Assembly (NCBI RefSeq): GCF_046719735.1
Contig: NZ_JAUTWQ010000023.1
Span: forward strand, 1 to 64,000
Direction of reading: 5' to 3'
DNA length: 64,000 nt
From: Halobacillus_B rhizosphaerae
GTDB lineage: Bacteria; Bacillota; Bacilli; Bacillales; Halobacillaceae
Numbering within the stretch: position 1 is the stretch's first letter; each line of letters starts with the position of its first letter. A model generated the notes under the pieces. The model was not told the DNA's origin. It saw only the letters and a list, made by a program, of their open reading frames with translations, and did no database searches. The translations under genes were made by a program, and so were the position numbers. Shown here one piece after another: positions 41,188 to 48,435 of this stretch.

Positions 41188-41603
41188 TGCAGGAACAAGG
41201 GTATGAAGAGGACAGACACATAAGTGCCAGGAGAAATTTCAAATAAAAAAGCCTGGTACAAGAGTATTTTATTCGCCGTTTAACCCGGACCTTTTATTTT
41301 CATGGTTCGGGTTATCTTTATTTTATGAAGGTACTGCAATGGCCGAATTTCCTTCTAGGAGGAATGAATTCAGCTAGATTAGGCATTTGGATAAATGGGC
41401 ATTAGACGTCAAAATACTTGGAATGATTTTCTGCACAACGCAGCGGTATCTTTCCTTTTGAGACTAGAAAAATTGTGCTAAGATAGATGTGATAAGAATC
41501 CCGTGATGTTCACGAAGTTCGACTAAATCAGTGTTTTATTTTATAATGTAACCTGGTAAATTGAATTACTTTACATATTGATAGCAGAAAGGATGTAGTT
41601 GAG
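41188..41603. other. Intergenic region upstream of ppaC
   Basis: It contains the hairpin at 41282-41316 and a probable ppaC promoter: TATAAT at 41542-41547, with TTCGAC 18 bases upstream. I see no gene in it. Confidence 0.5.
41282..41316 (+). terminator. CCGGACC/GGTTCGG hairpin terminator
   Basis: AACCCGGACC pairs with GGTTCGGGTT (one G-T) across a 12-base loop. Likely end of the methyltransferase transcript. Confidence 0.6.
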
Positions 41604-42530
41604 ATGAGTAAAACATTAATATTTGGTCACAAAAGTCCTGATACAGATACAATTTGTTCAGCGATTGTATATTCAGATTTAAAGAAAGCTCTTGGGCATG
41701 ATACTGAGCCGGTGCGTTTAGGGGAAATTAACGGGGAAACTCAATATGCTCTGGAGCATTTTAGTGTAGAAGCACCTCGACTGGTAAATACTGTGGCGAA
41801 TGAAGTAGAGCAAGTTATTCTTGTAGACCACAACGAGCGCCAGCAAAGTGTTGACGATATTGAAGATGTGCAGGTTACGGAAGTTATTGATCACCACCGT
41901 ATTGCTAACTTCGAAACAAAGGGGCCGCTTTATTATCGTGCTGAACCGGTTGGATGTACAGCAACTATCCTAAATAAAATGTATAAAGAGAATGGCAAAG
42001 AGGTTTCTAAAACTATGGCAGGTTTAATGCTTTCAGCAATCATTTCTGATTCTTTGCTATTCAAATCCCCAACTTGCACTGATGAAGATAAACAAGCGGC
42101 AGAAGAACTAGCTGAAATTGCTGGTGTAGATGCAGAGCAGTTTGGTCTTGAAATGCTGAAAGCTGGTGCTGATATTAGTGACAAATCCGCCGATCAGCTT
42201 ATTTCCCTCGACGCAAAAGAATTCCAGATGGGGGACAAGAAAGTCGAAATTGCCCAAGTTAATACGGTAGACACGAATGACGTACTTGCTCGAAAGTCAG
42301 AGCTTGAGGAATCTATAAATCAAGCCGTTTCTAATAAAAATCTTGATTTGTTCCTGCTCGTAGTGACTGACATACTTTCCAATAATTCAACTGTGGTTGC
42401 GGTTGGCGGCGAGACAGATGCCGTAGCGCAGGCTTTCGGAGTTACTCTTGATGGAAATCAAGCAGTCCTGGAAGGTGTAGTCTCTCGTAAAAAACAAATA
42501 GTACCTCCGCTTAACAAGCAGCTAGGATAA
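41604..42530 (+). CDS. ppaC: Manganese-dependent inorganic pyrophosphatase
   Basis: The 308-residue family II pyrophosphatase of the DHH superfamily shows FGHKSPDTDTICSA (metal ligands His9, Asp13, Asp15), LVDHNERQQS, the DHH-type EVIDHHRIANF and the C-terminal SRKKQIVPPL. It hydrolyses PPi to phosphate and is Mn2+-activated. The ATG follows AAAGGATG. It is monocistronic with a strong terminator. Confidence 0.96.
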   Translation: MSKTLIFGHKSPDTDTICSAIVYSDLKKALGHDTEPVRLGEINGETQYALEHFSVEAPRLVNTVANEVEQVILVDHNERQQSVDDIEDVQVTEVIDHHRIANFETKGPLYYRAEPVGCTATILNKMYKENGKEVSKTMAGLMLSAIISDSLLFKSPTCTDEDKQAAEELAEIAGVDAEQFGLEMLKAGADISDKSADQLISLDAKEFQMGDKKVEIAQVNTVDTNDVLARKSELEESINQAVSNKNLDLFLLVVTDILSNNSTVVAVGGETDAVAQAFGVTLDGNQAVLEGVVSRKKQIVPPLNKQLG

Positions 42531-42566
42531 GTTTAAAGAATTGAATCAATGATAGATATTTATAAT

Positions 42567-42606
42567 AGAAAAGCCGAACCGATGACTATTGGTTCGGCTT
42601 TTCTAT
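42567..42606 (+). terminator. Terminator of ppaC
   Basis: AGAAAAGCCGAACC/GGTTCGGCTTTTCT, 14-bp perfect; CCGAACC-core hairpin. Confidence 0.88.
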
Positions 42607-42714
42607 GTTTTGAAAGCGGCAATTTATTATTCCTTACAGTTATCCGGAGTCAGGGCAAGCAGTCCAATCATCCTGTTACTTTTTAAAATCAACGAATGAT
42701 TGGGCTGCTACCCG

Positions 42715-43311
42715 TTAAGGTGGGGAAAGAATATTTTGACGGCTTTCCCATTCTTCTCGAAGAATGCCCATACGAATGGAATCATAAAATGTTCCCTCGA
42801 AGAATCGGCATTTTCGTAGCCTGCCTTCTAATTTCATCCCTAGCTTTTTACCCACATGCATCATCCGTTCATTCTTGGACCAAGTAGTTAAGCCTACTCT
42901 TTCGATAGGGAGGGAATTGAATAAATGTTCAATCCACAATCCAAGAGCTTCCGTACCGTACCCATTACACCAAAAGGCAGGATTGTAGATTCCTATACCG
43001 ATTTCAAGCCATAAAGAAGGTTTGTGCTCCCAGTAATAGGTTACTGTGCCAATGATTTTATTTTGAACGATAATGACTAGGCGGGAGTCAGGTTCATCCC
43101 TTTTCAATCGTTCGACTCGAGCATGCTCATGACTTCGATAACTTTCTAGAGTATGGGGCTCAAGCGAATAGTAAGGCGCGTCCCATTTTTTCCAAACTGG
43201 ATCTTTGTCTCCGTAGATCAGCTTCCAAAGTATAGGGAGGTCTTCTTCGTTTAAACTTCGCAGGAAGACCTTTTCCCCGCGCAGTGCAACCTTTTTTAAA
43301 GCGTTACCCAT
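42715..43311 (-). CDS. GNAT-family N-acetyltransferase (RimJ/RimL-like)
   Basis: The 198-residue protein has the GNAT_3 layout: LRGEKVFLRSLNEEDLP at the N-terminus, GTVTYYWEH, EIGIGIYNPAFWCNGYGTEA (acetyl-CoA pyrophosphate loop) and NERMMHVGKKLGM. It would acetylate an N-terminal or small-molecule amine; target unknown. ATG at 43311 is eight bases from GGAG; a nearer ATG is too close. Confidence 0.85.
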   Translation of the reverse strand: MGNALKKVALRGEKVFLRSLNEEDLPILWKLIYGDKDPVWKKWDAPYYSLEPHTLESYRSHEHARVERLKRDEPDSRLVIIVQNKIIGTVTYYWEHKPSLWLEIGIGIYNPAFWCNGYGTEALGLWIEHLFNSLPIERVGLTTWSKNERMMHVGKKLGMKLEGRLRKCRFFEGTFYDSIRMGILREEWESRQNILSPP

Positions 43312-43450
43312 ATCCATTCTCCTTTAGCTGGAATCTTACTATTATCCTACCATATTCGATAGAGGATAATGAGTTATCTTTCTGGGTTTTCTATCTGTTG
43401 AAAAGGGGAATACATTTAGATACATGCGTACATAAATGAAGGGTGATAGT

Positions 43451-44401
43451 ATGATTGAGGTTACAGCATTTTCAAAGGAAAAAGGGATCCTCGAAGGGTT
43501 GACATTGGAAGAGCTTACTCTCATGGATGCCGATTGGTATTGGGTGGATTTCAATAATCCTACGGCAGAAGAAGTTAAACTTTTGGAATCATATTTTCAT
43601 TTTCACCCGCTGGCCATTGAGGACTGCCTCCACGAATTGCAGCGCCCGAAGCTTGATTATTATGATGACCACACGTTTTTTGTTATCCATTCTGTGAACA
43701 AAAAGACACTGGAAAAACAGGAGATTGATCTGTTCTTAGGGGAATGTTCTATTGTGACGTATCACAATAAAGATTCGCCTGCTTTAGAGTCTGCCAGGAG
43801 TCTTTTGAAAAGAAATCGCGATCCACAATCGCTGGATGAATATTTTGTTCTTTATCAATTGCTGGATAAAGTCGTAGATAACTATTTCCCCATCGTCTAT
43901 CAAATTGAAGATCATATTAATGAGATTGAGGATAATACGCGTAAATTATCTATGGAGAAACTGCTTGATGAACTATTTGACCGTCGCAGTGAATTGCTTG
44001 CCTTAAGGCAGACGGTTCATCCAATGAGGGATTTATTATACCGCGTGCTGAATACTCACCATCTTGACGGTGTAAGAGATCGGCGTGAATACTTTGCTGA
44101 TATTCACGATCACTTAATTAAAGTGGCAGAAATGATAGCTTCAAATCGTGAAATGACTCAGGATATCAGGGACAGTTACTTGTCACTCAACTCACACCAA
44201 ACGAATCGAACTATGCAGATATTAACGGTTATTTCAGTGATATTCATGCCTCTTACGTTTATCGTAGGGATATATGGGATGAACTTTAGTAATATGCCGG
44301 AGCTGGATTCAAGGTATGGATATTTTGTAGTCTGGATTGTGATGATTGCAATAGCTGTCGGAATGTACTCATGGTTTAGAAATAAAGGATGGTTTGATTA
44401 A
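43451..44401 (+). CDS. corA: CorA-family Mg2+/Co2+ transporter
   Basis: The 316-residue protein has a large cytosolic alpha/beta and helical domain, then two C-terminal helices with the YGMNF (GMN) selectivity motif and the basic tail SWFRNKGWFD. CorA pentamers conduct Mg2+ down its gradient. ATG at 43451 follows AGGGTGA; in-frame codons upstream lack a site. Single gene. Confidence 0.94.
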   Translation: MIEVTAFSKEKGILEGLTLEELTLMDADWYWVDFNNPTAEEVKLLESYFHFHPLAIEDCLHELQRPKLDYYDDHTFFVIHSVNKKTLEKQEIDLFLGECSIVTYHNKDSPALESARSLLKRNRDPQSLDEYFVLYQLLDKVVDNYFPIVYQIEDHINEIEDNTRKLSMEKLLDELFDRRSELLALRQTVHPMRDLLYRVLNTHHLDGVRDRREYFADIHDHLIKVAEMIASNREMTQDIRDSYLSLNSHQTNRTMQILTVISVIFMPLTFIVGIYGMNFSNMPELDSRYGYFVVWIVMIAIAVGMYSWFRNKGWFD

Positions 44402-44434
44402 GAAGCTTGCACCCTGATGGGTGCAAGCTTCTTT
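44401..44434 (+). terminator. Terminator of corA
   Basis: A stem of about 14 bp (AGAAGCTTGCACCC with its complement) and a four-base loop begins at the stop codon and is followed by TTTTC. Confidence 0.88.
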
Positions 44435-44532
44435 TCCGTCTAAAGACTGAGATGAAATCACTCGCCTGACAGTTATAAAAAAACCGGAAGCGATCTATAC
44501 TACAAGTATCAAATGTAAAAGGGGTGCTTCTT

Positions 44533-44586
44533 ATGTGGAATGAGTTTGAAATCTCCGTTGATATTGAAGAGCGCCGGCCAAAATAA
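44533..44586 (+). CDS. Putative 17-aa mini-ORF
   Basis: ATG eight bases after AAAAGGGG opens a 17-codon ORF (begins MWNEFEISVDIEERR) ending TAA. Upstream is TATACT at about 44497. The charged sequence recalls the N-terminal pattern of the YrzI-like mini-proteins at 47.8-48.2 kb but is shorter. The surrounding 44435-44813 has no other gene. The hairpin at 44719 could end its transcript. Confidence 0.3.
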   Translation: MWNEFEISVDIEERRPK

Positions 44587-44718
44587 TGACTTGGACTATA
44601 CTCTCTCCAACTTAAAAGAGAAAGAGGATAGGCTATAGGGAATGAACTCAGTCTAAAGGGGAAACTTAAGTGATTTTCAGTGGGAACTTTTGGAGTTCCT
44701 GCCTTATGCAGGACAAAG

Positions 44719-44773
44719 AATCCGAACGATGATGGAAGAATGGTATTAAAAGGTCATCATCGTTCGGGTTTTA
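44719..44773. terminator. Hairpin terminator between the mini-ORF and the flavoprotein gene
   Basis: AATCCGAACGATGATG pairs with CATCATCGTTCGGGTT; T-run on the plus side. A CCGAAC-core hairpin between convergent units. Confidence 0.7.
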
Positions 44774-44813
44774 TAAAAGTTAAAAGACTTCTTACTCAGT
44801 CTAACTTTTGTTA

Positions 44814-45374
44814 TTATTTTAAGATATCGTGGTCTACGTACCGTTCCCCGTTTAATTCACTGATAACATTAATCGCCACTTGTGCTCCATCACCAGCGGT
44901 AACGATCGTGTGGACACTCACTCCTGCCACAGTACCTGCTGCCCAGATCTTTGATTGGTCCGTATGTCCGCTTTCATCTACTTTAATCATTTTCGCGACT
45001 CTAGGTTCTTTACCATCTACTACTTCCAGACCGAAGCTTTCCGCAAGCTTAGTAGACATCCCCGTAGCAAAAATAATATGATCCACGTCGTAGGAATTTT
45101 CGGAAGTAAGAATCTTGTACACACCGCCATTAGATTGAATTTCTTTCACTTCTTCTTTAACAATATCTGCTCCGAATTTAGCCGCTTGTTTCTGGCCGTT
45201 TTCTAAGAGCTTAGGGCCTTCAATTCCATCAACACCGTAATGGTTTTCAACCCAGGCTTTTGCTGTGATACTCTTACCGCTATCAAACAATACGGTTTTC
45301 TTTCCTGCTTTTGCAGTAAGTAAACCTGCACTTGCTCCTGCAGGTCCTGCGCCAATAATACCTACATCATACAT
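44814..45374 (-). CDS. Mini FAD-dependent oxidoreductase (thioredoxin-reductase-like, FAD domain only)
   Basis: The 186-residue flavoprotein has the FAD Rossmann motif GIIGAGPAGASAG (6-18), an internal FATGMS and the C-terminal IWAAGTVAG...GDGAQVAI that closes the FAD site. Relative to thioredoxin reductase (about 310 residues), the whole NADPH domain and the CxxC redox pair are absent, so it cannot be a conventional thioredoxin reductase. Such short proteins occur in Bacillaceae with unknown partners. The ATG follows AAAGGAG; a palindromic operator sits between the -10 and the gene. Confidence 0.8.
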   Translation of the reverse strand: MYDVGIIGAGPAGASAGLLTAKAGKKTVLFDSGKSITAKAWVENHYGVDGIEGPKLLENGQKQAAKFGADIVKEEVKEIQSNGGVYKILTSENSYDVDHIIFATGMSTKLAESFGLEVVDGKEPRVAKMIKVDESGHTDQSKIWAAGTVAGVSVHTIVTAGDGAQVAINVISELNGERYVDHDILK

Positions 45375-45390
45375 CCATCTTCACTCCTTT

Positions 45391-45441
45391 AAGTGTGAAT
45401 TTTCACACTTTTAGTATAGCGGAGATTGAAGGGTAAATAAA
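45391..45441 (-). promoter_or_regulatory. Promoter and palindromic operator of the mini flavoprotein gene
   Basis: On the minus strand TTTATT (45441-45436), 17 bases and TATACT (45418-45413) are followed by a 20-bp palindrome at 45391-45410 (AAGTGTGAA-N2-TTCACACTT). The site would cover the transcription start. It resembles a Rex box (TTGTGAA-N4-TTCACAA) but has a two-base centre, so the regulator is uncertain. Confidence 0.6.
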
Positions 45442-45465
45442 ATAGTTAACAAGAATTGTTCACAA

Positions 45466-45503
45466 AAAACGCCTTGCTCCTTAATGGAACAAGACGTTTT
45501 TAT
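45466..45503. terminator. Hairpin terminator
   Basis: AAAACGCCTTGCTCC and GGAACAAGACGTTTT pair at 13 of 15 positions with T/A runs outside. It probably serves the HPr-like gene (minus). Confidence 0.6.
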
Positions 45504-45579
45504 AATGGTGGGGAGGGTGAAAGTAAACCCTATCATAAAGTGATCACTAAAAATGAAAATTATTGATTACGCGGTGAAA

Positions 45580-45912
45580 TTAGACAGTGATAGAAGTGCG
45601 GCTGTTCATGATTTGTTCTGAATATCTAGTTCTACGATTAACTTCAGAAATGTTATCTGTACATAGACTTTGAAGCTCTTCATAGACATCCTCCACATTT
45701 TCACCGTCAATAATTAACAGAACAGGTTCATCCACATTTACAAATAGGAAGAATGATAATAGCTTTGTAAGATGACCCGCATCTGCAATTAGATGGTTCT
45801 GGTGAAGATAAACGCTCTGTTTATTTTTTGTAGAAAGTTTATGAATGTTAACAATTTGATTTGTCGTTAATGGCTGATGAAAGTATACATGATAAGAAGA
45901 AAGTTCTTTCAA
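45580..45912 (-). CDS. Degenerate HPr-like protein (110 aa)
   Basis: The 110-residue protein aligns by pattern with HPr/Crh over about residues 5-80. A short strand is followed by HQPLTTNQIVNIHKLS in the place of the GIHARPA helix region, then a hydrophobic core (LLSFFLFVNV in place of SIMGVMSLGI) and LLIIDGENVEDVYEELQSL matching HPr's dGeDaeeAl. The Arg of HARP and the regulatory Ser46 segment are lost, so PTS phosphotransfer is unlikely. A 25-residue tail follows. TTG at 45912 is nine bases after GGGAGG. Similarity is judged by eye. Confidence 0.5.
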   Translation of the reverse strand: MKELSSYHVYFHQPLTTNQIVNIHKLSTKNKQSVYLHQNHLIADAGHLTKLLSFFLFVNVDEPVLLIIDGENVEDVYEELQSLCTDNISEVNRRTRYSEQIMNSRTSITV

Positions 45913-46001
45913 TTCGACCAACCTCCCTGATGTTTTTATCTTGATATAGCTTTACCCGTCTCCTCTTTCAGATAAACATGAAGTTTTCAAGATAGAAATT
46001 C

Positions 46002-46751
46002 TCAATGTTCATAAATCATTTTTCTAGTCATCCCGCCATCAATTACTAAATTTTCTCCAGTAACGAAGTCATTTTCTATATCGGTTAAATAAAAGCAGGC
46101 TTTAGCTACATCTTCTGGCTTGCCTGTACGATTAGATAAGTGCTGAAGGTGATCTTTGTCTCTAAGATCCTCATAATTTTCCGTTTGTATCCAGCCTGGG
46201 CTGATGGAGTTGACCCTAATGCTGTCTTTAGAAAGGCTCGCCGCCATCGCATGAGTTAACGCTATAATTCCTCCTTTAGAAGCGGCGTATCCCTCTGAAT
46301 CAGGCTCTGACATAAATGCTCGTGTAGAGGCCATGTTTACGATACGTCCCTGAATATTATTTTCCTTCCATATACCGGAAGTTAGTTTAGAGAACAGAAA
46401 TACGCTTCTGAGATTTGTATGAATTATTTCCTCCCATTCTTCAATTTCAAGCTCAAACATCGATTTAAAGCTGCTGATCCCAGCATTATTAATCAAGATG
46501 GTGAACGTACCAATTTCTTCCTCAATAGTAGTGAATAGTTTCTCGATTTGCTGTGGATCAGTTACATCACAGGAATAAAAGTAGCCGTTCCCTCCTTGCT
46601 CCCGAATTTCTCCAACTAATTGTCTGCCATGTTCTTCATCTTTATCACAAGTAATAACTTTAGCTCCTTGTGCTGCATAGGATAATGCGAGACCTCTCCC
46701 TATTCCGTTGCTTGCTCCAGTAATTAAAACAGTATCTTCTGTAAAGTTCAT
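46002..46751 (-). CDS. Short-chain dehydrogenase/reductase
   Basis: The 249-residue SDR has the cofactor motif TGASNGIGRG, NNAGISS, an active site Ser about 13 residues before YAASKGG (Tyr/Lys pair), and SISPGWIQT. Residues after the second strand (CDKDEE) suggest NAD(H). Substrate unknown; the pattern is like FabG/glucose-dehydrogenase-type SDRs. ATG at 46751 is eight bases from GGAGG. Confidence 0.9.
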   Translation of the reverse strand: MNFTEDTVLITGASNGIGRGLALSYAAQGAKVITCDKDEEHGRQLVGEIREQGGNGYFYSCDVTDPQQIEKLFTTIEEEIGTFTILINNAGISSFKSMFELEIEEWEEIIHTNLRSVFLFSKLTSGIWKENNIQGRIVNMASTRAFMSEPDSEGYAASKGGIIALTHAMAASLSKDSIRVNSISPGWIQTENYEDLRDKDHLQHLSNRTGKPEDVAKACFYLTDIENDFVTGENLVIDGGMTRKMIYEH

Positions 46752-46894
46752 ACTCAAAACCTCCTCTAACGCTTATTTCCTTTTTAAAAGAAAGGGTAAA
46801 CCCCTCTATGAATGGGAAGACTCTGTTATAGTAAACTTGTAGGAATAGAAGAACCGTGATATATTATTTTTCAAAAAAATGTGGAGGAGATCCT

Positions 46895-47434
46895 ATGACA
46901 AGAGTCACGCTGGTAGACGTTTTTAAACATAGAATTACGCAGAAATATTTACAGCGATCCGGCATCAATCATGCGGTGACTGTCGCCGGCTATGCCTTCG
47001 ATTTAGCAGTCAAGAATGAAGTTGATCCTAACCTTGCTACGAAATCAGCGTTGCTGCATGATATGGGACATTACGAATGGTACCGTGATGGAAAATGGGA
47101 TTATGATGAATACCGCAAACATGACATTCATGCAATTAAAGGGGCTGAAAGAGCTCATAAGCTGCTTATAAGACTAGGTGAAGATCGGTTAGTAGCAAAA
47201 GAAGTATCGGTCGCCGTACTGCTACACACGGATAGTTACCTGAACTTTGATTTGGATAATAAACGCACACCCTTACAGTATGTAGTAGCAGAAGCCGATC
47301 GGATTGATGAACAGCCTAATGGGCTGCACCATTATAAACAGATGGATAAGTCAGATGCTTTAAAAATCCTTCATAGGCTTGATCTTAAGATCGACAAGGT
47401 CCTTGAAAATGATGAGAAGAAAATGTCAAGTTGA
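46895..47434 (+). CDS. HD-domain phosphohydrolase
   Basis: The 179-residue protein has the metal-binding HD pattern: His in SGINHAVTVAGYA, LLHDMGH (His-Asp) and a later VAEADRIDE. HD domains hydrolyse nucleotides or phosphomonoesters. ATG at 46895 follows GTGGAGGAG; the ORF upstream is unsupported. It resembles the YedJ/YwdB class of stand-alone HD hydrolases but I cannot name the orthologue. Confidence 0.85.
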   Translation: MTRVTLVDVFKHRITQKYLQRSGINHAVTVAGYAFDLAVKNEVDPNLATKSALLHDMGHYEWYRDGKWDYDEYRKHDIHAIKGAERAHKLLIRLGEDRLVAKEVSVAVLLHTDSYLNFDLDNKRTPLQYVVAEADRIDEQPNGLHHYKQMDKSDALKILHRLDLKIDKVLENDEKKMSS

Positions 47435-47463
47435 AAATGTGACAAATTTTCAAAAAGTTCTTT

Positions 47464-47489
47464 ACTTTTAGAAAACGTTTCTATATAAT
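47464..47489 (+). promoter_or_regulatory. Promoter of the mini-ORF cluster with cre-like site
   Basis: TTTACT (47461-47466), a 17-base spacer and TATAAT (47484-47489). The spacer contains AGAAAACGTTTCTA (47470-47483), close to the CcpA cre consensus (core GAAAACGTTT). A bound CcpA there would repress transcription. Confidence 0.6.
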
Positions 47490-47537
47490 TCCATTGTAAG
47501 AAGAAAATTTAAACTTAACGAAAGCGAGGTCGGAATC

Positions 47538-47618
47538 ATGATGAAATTATTTGTAGATGCTGTTAAATCTTATAAAACAATGAATAACATGACAATGGCC
47601 TGCGCTGACCGAAATTAA
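47538..47618 (+). CDS. Mini-ORF 1 of the cluster (26 aa)
   Basis: Begins at tandem ATGs (47538, 47541) after GAGGTCGG. The 26-residue product (starts MMKLFVDAVKSYK, ends MACADRN) is mildly amphipathic and not recognised. It is the first ORF after the cre-like promoter and is followed by two hairpin terminators, so it may be a leader peptide or independent small protein. Confidence 0.45.
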   Translation: MMKLFVDAVKSYKTMNNMTMACADRN

Positions 47619-47648
47619 TTTAATCTTTTATTAAAATTCAGTCATATT

Positions 47649-47687
47649 AGCTGCAGGCGGTGCATATTGTATTCCTGTGGCTTTTTT
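47649..47687 (+). terminator. First internal terminator of the mini-ORF cluster
   Basis: AGCTGCAGG pairs (with G-T pairs) to CCTGTGGCT, followed by TTTTTT. The right arm is identical to that of the next terminator. Confidence 0.55.
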
Positions 47688-47718
47688 AGAGAAAGTATCC
47701 ATTCTCTATCTATTTAGC

Positions 47719-47746
47719 AAAGTCACAGAAGCCTGTGGCTTTTTAT
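47719..47746 (+). terminator. Second internal terminator of the mini-ORF cluster
   Basis: AAAGTCACAG/CTGTGGCTTT with a four-base loop and TTTTATT. It shares CCTGTGGCTTTTT with the hairpin 60 bases upstream. Confidence 0.65.
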
Positions 47747-47807
47747 TATGCTTGAAAAAGGATAATTTTACCTTTTTTGTATAAAAATTCTTAAGGAGGT
47801 GATGATG

Positions 47808-47945
47808 ATGACAATTCAATTCTTTATTTTTACGGTTCAAGTCAGCAAGAGGAAACGAAAGAAGTATCCATCCTTACCTGGATACAGTCCCTGTGAAATT
47901 GAGAAAAATATTGATCGCAAAGCAGCGTTCTTACATTACAACTAG
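47808..47945 (+). CDS. YrzI-like small protein, copy 1 (45 aa)
   Basis: 45 residues starting at the third of three tandem ATGs after AAGGAGG. N-terminal MTIQFFIFTVQVSKRKRKK is the hydrophobic-strand-then-basic pattern of the YrzI family (about 46-residue proteins often found in tandem in Bacillus, function unknown). The C-terminal part EIEKNIDRKAAFLHYN also parallels copy 2. It lies after two terminators, so its transcript needs readthrough or an internal promoter. Confidence 0.6.
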   Translation: MTIQFFIFTVQVSKRKRKKYPSLPGYSPCEIEKNIDRKAAFLHYN

Positions 47946-47960
47946 AGAGGAGAATTATAA

Positions 47961-48023
47961 ATGTTGGAAATGAGAAAGATTGAATTTATGGCTTGGTTAA
48001 ATGTGGAGAAAGATAGTGCATAG
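47961..48023 (+). CDS. Mini-ORF 3 of the cluster (20 aa)
   Basis: ATG eight bases after GAGAGGAG opens a 20-codon ORF (MLEMRKIEFMAWLNVEKDSA) lying between the two YrzI-like genes. The excellent ribosome site and tight spacing (15 bases after copy 1, 30 before copy 2) suggest it is translated. Family not recognised; it may act as a coupling ORF. Confidence 0.4.
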   Translation: MLEMRKIEFMAWLNVEKDSA

Positions 48024-48053
48024 CGAAGGTTATACAGGATTGGAGGTATGAAC

Positions 48054-48191
48054 ATGCGATTAAACTTTATCATTTTCACGGTTTTCATCGAACGTCAAAA
48101 CCGTGAAACAAGAGAAGTATCTATTCATCGTAAGGAAAGAATTGAACGAAAAATAGATGCCATTAAACTTAAGCATCATCTATTTTTATAA
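48054..48191 (+). CDS. YrzI-like small protein, copy 2 (45 aa)
   Basis: Again exactly 45 residues: MRLNFIIFTVFIERQNRET then a charged helix (ERIERKIDAIKLKHHLFL). It shares with copy 1 the N-F-F/I-I-F-T-V pattern and the IExxID(R/A) C-terminal region, so the two are paralogues. ATG 48054 is seven bases after TGGAGG. A 12-bp perfect inverted repeat lies within its first third. Confidence 0.6.
   Translation: MRLNFIIFTVFIERQNRETREVSIHRKERIERKIDAIKLKHHLFL
48074..48108 (+). repeat. Perfect 12-bp inverted repeat inside YrzI-like copy 2
   Basis: TTTCACGGTTTT (48074-48085) and AAAACCGTGAAA (48097-48108) separated by 11 bases, 20 bases into the ORF. The mRNA hairpin could pause ribosomes or be a processing site. 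Confidence 0.7.
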
Positions 48192-48204
48192 GAACCTGTA
48201 AAGA

Positions 48205-48316
48205 AGCAGGGCACAGTACCCACCTAAATCAAGGAATGCTCGACTGCCAACCCCAGTTTGATTATCTGTTCATTAGAGGGGAAACGGTAGGATGTATGTG
48301 CTGTGGGTACCCTGAC
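48205..48316 (+). ncRNA. Candidate structured RNA after the YrzI-like genes
   Basis: The outer stem is CAGG-(5-base bulge)-GTACCCAC (48207-48223) with GTGGGTACCCTG (48303-48314). The inner stem is CTGCC..CCCC (48244-48254) with GGGG..GGTAG (48278-48290). No ORF with a ribosome site is present. It may be a non-coding 3' element of the mini-ORF transcript. I do not recognise a known RNA class. Strand is assumed from the neighbouring genes. Confidence 0.35.
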
Positions 48317-48331
48317 TTCTATAGAATAATA

Positions 48332-48371
48332 AATCCGAATGAGATGATATCCTATCATCCTCATTCGGATT
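48332..48371. terminator. Convergent hairpin between mini-ORF cluster and nagZ-like gene
   Basis: AATCCGAATGAGATGATA pairs with TATCATCCTCATTCGGATT with one bulge. No long T-run on either side. Confidence 0.6.
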
Positions 48372-48435
48372 AAATATGGGCTATAAACTTGTGTTTCAGT
48401 ATTCTTAAGGAAAACTATATAGCTAAGACAGAGGA

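Noticed and set aside
45391..45410. Rex box at the mini flavoprotein promoter
   Set aside because: The Rex consensus has a four-base centre; here the centre is two bases, so I list only an unassigned palindrome.
47538..47618. Type I toxin in the mini-ORF cluster
   Set aside because: ORF 1 has no strong membrane helix and no antisense promoter was evident; the idea is not supported by the sequence alone.
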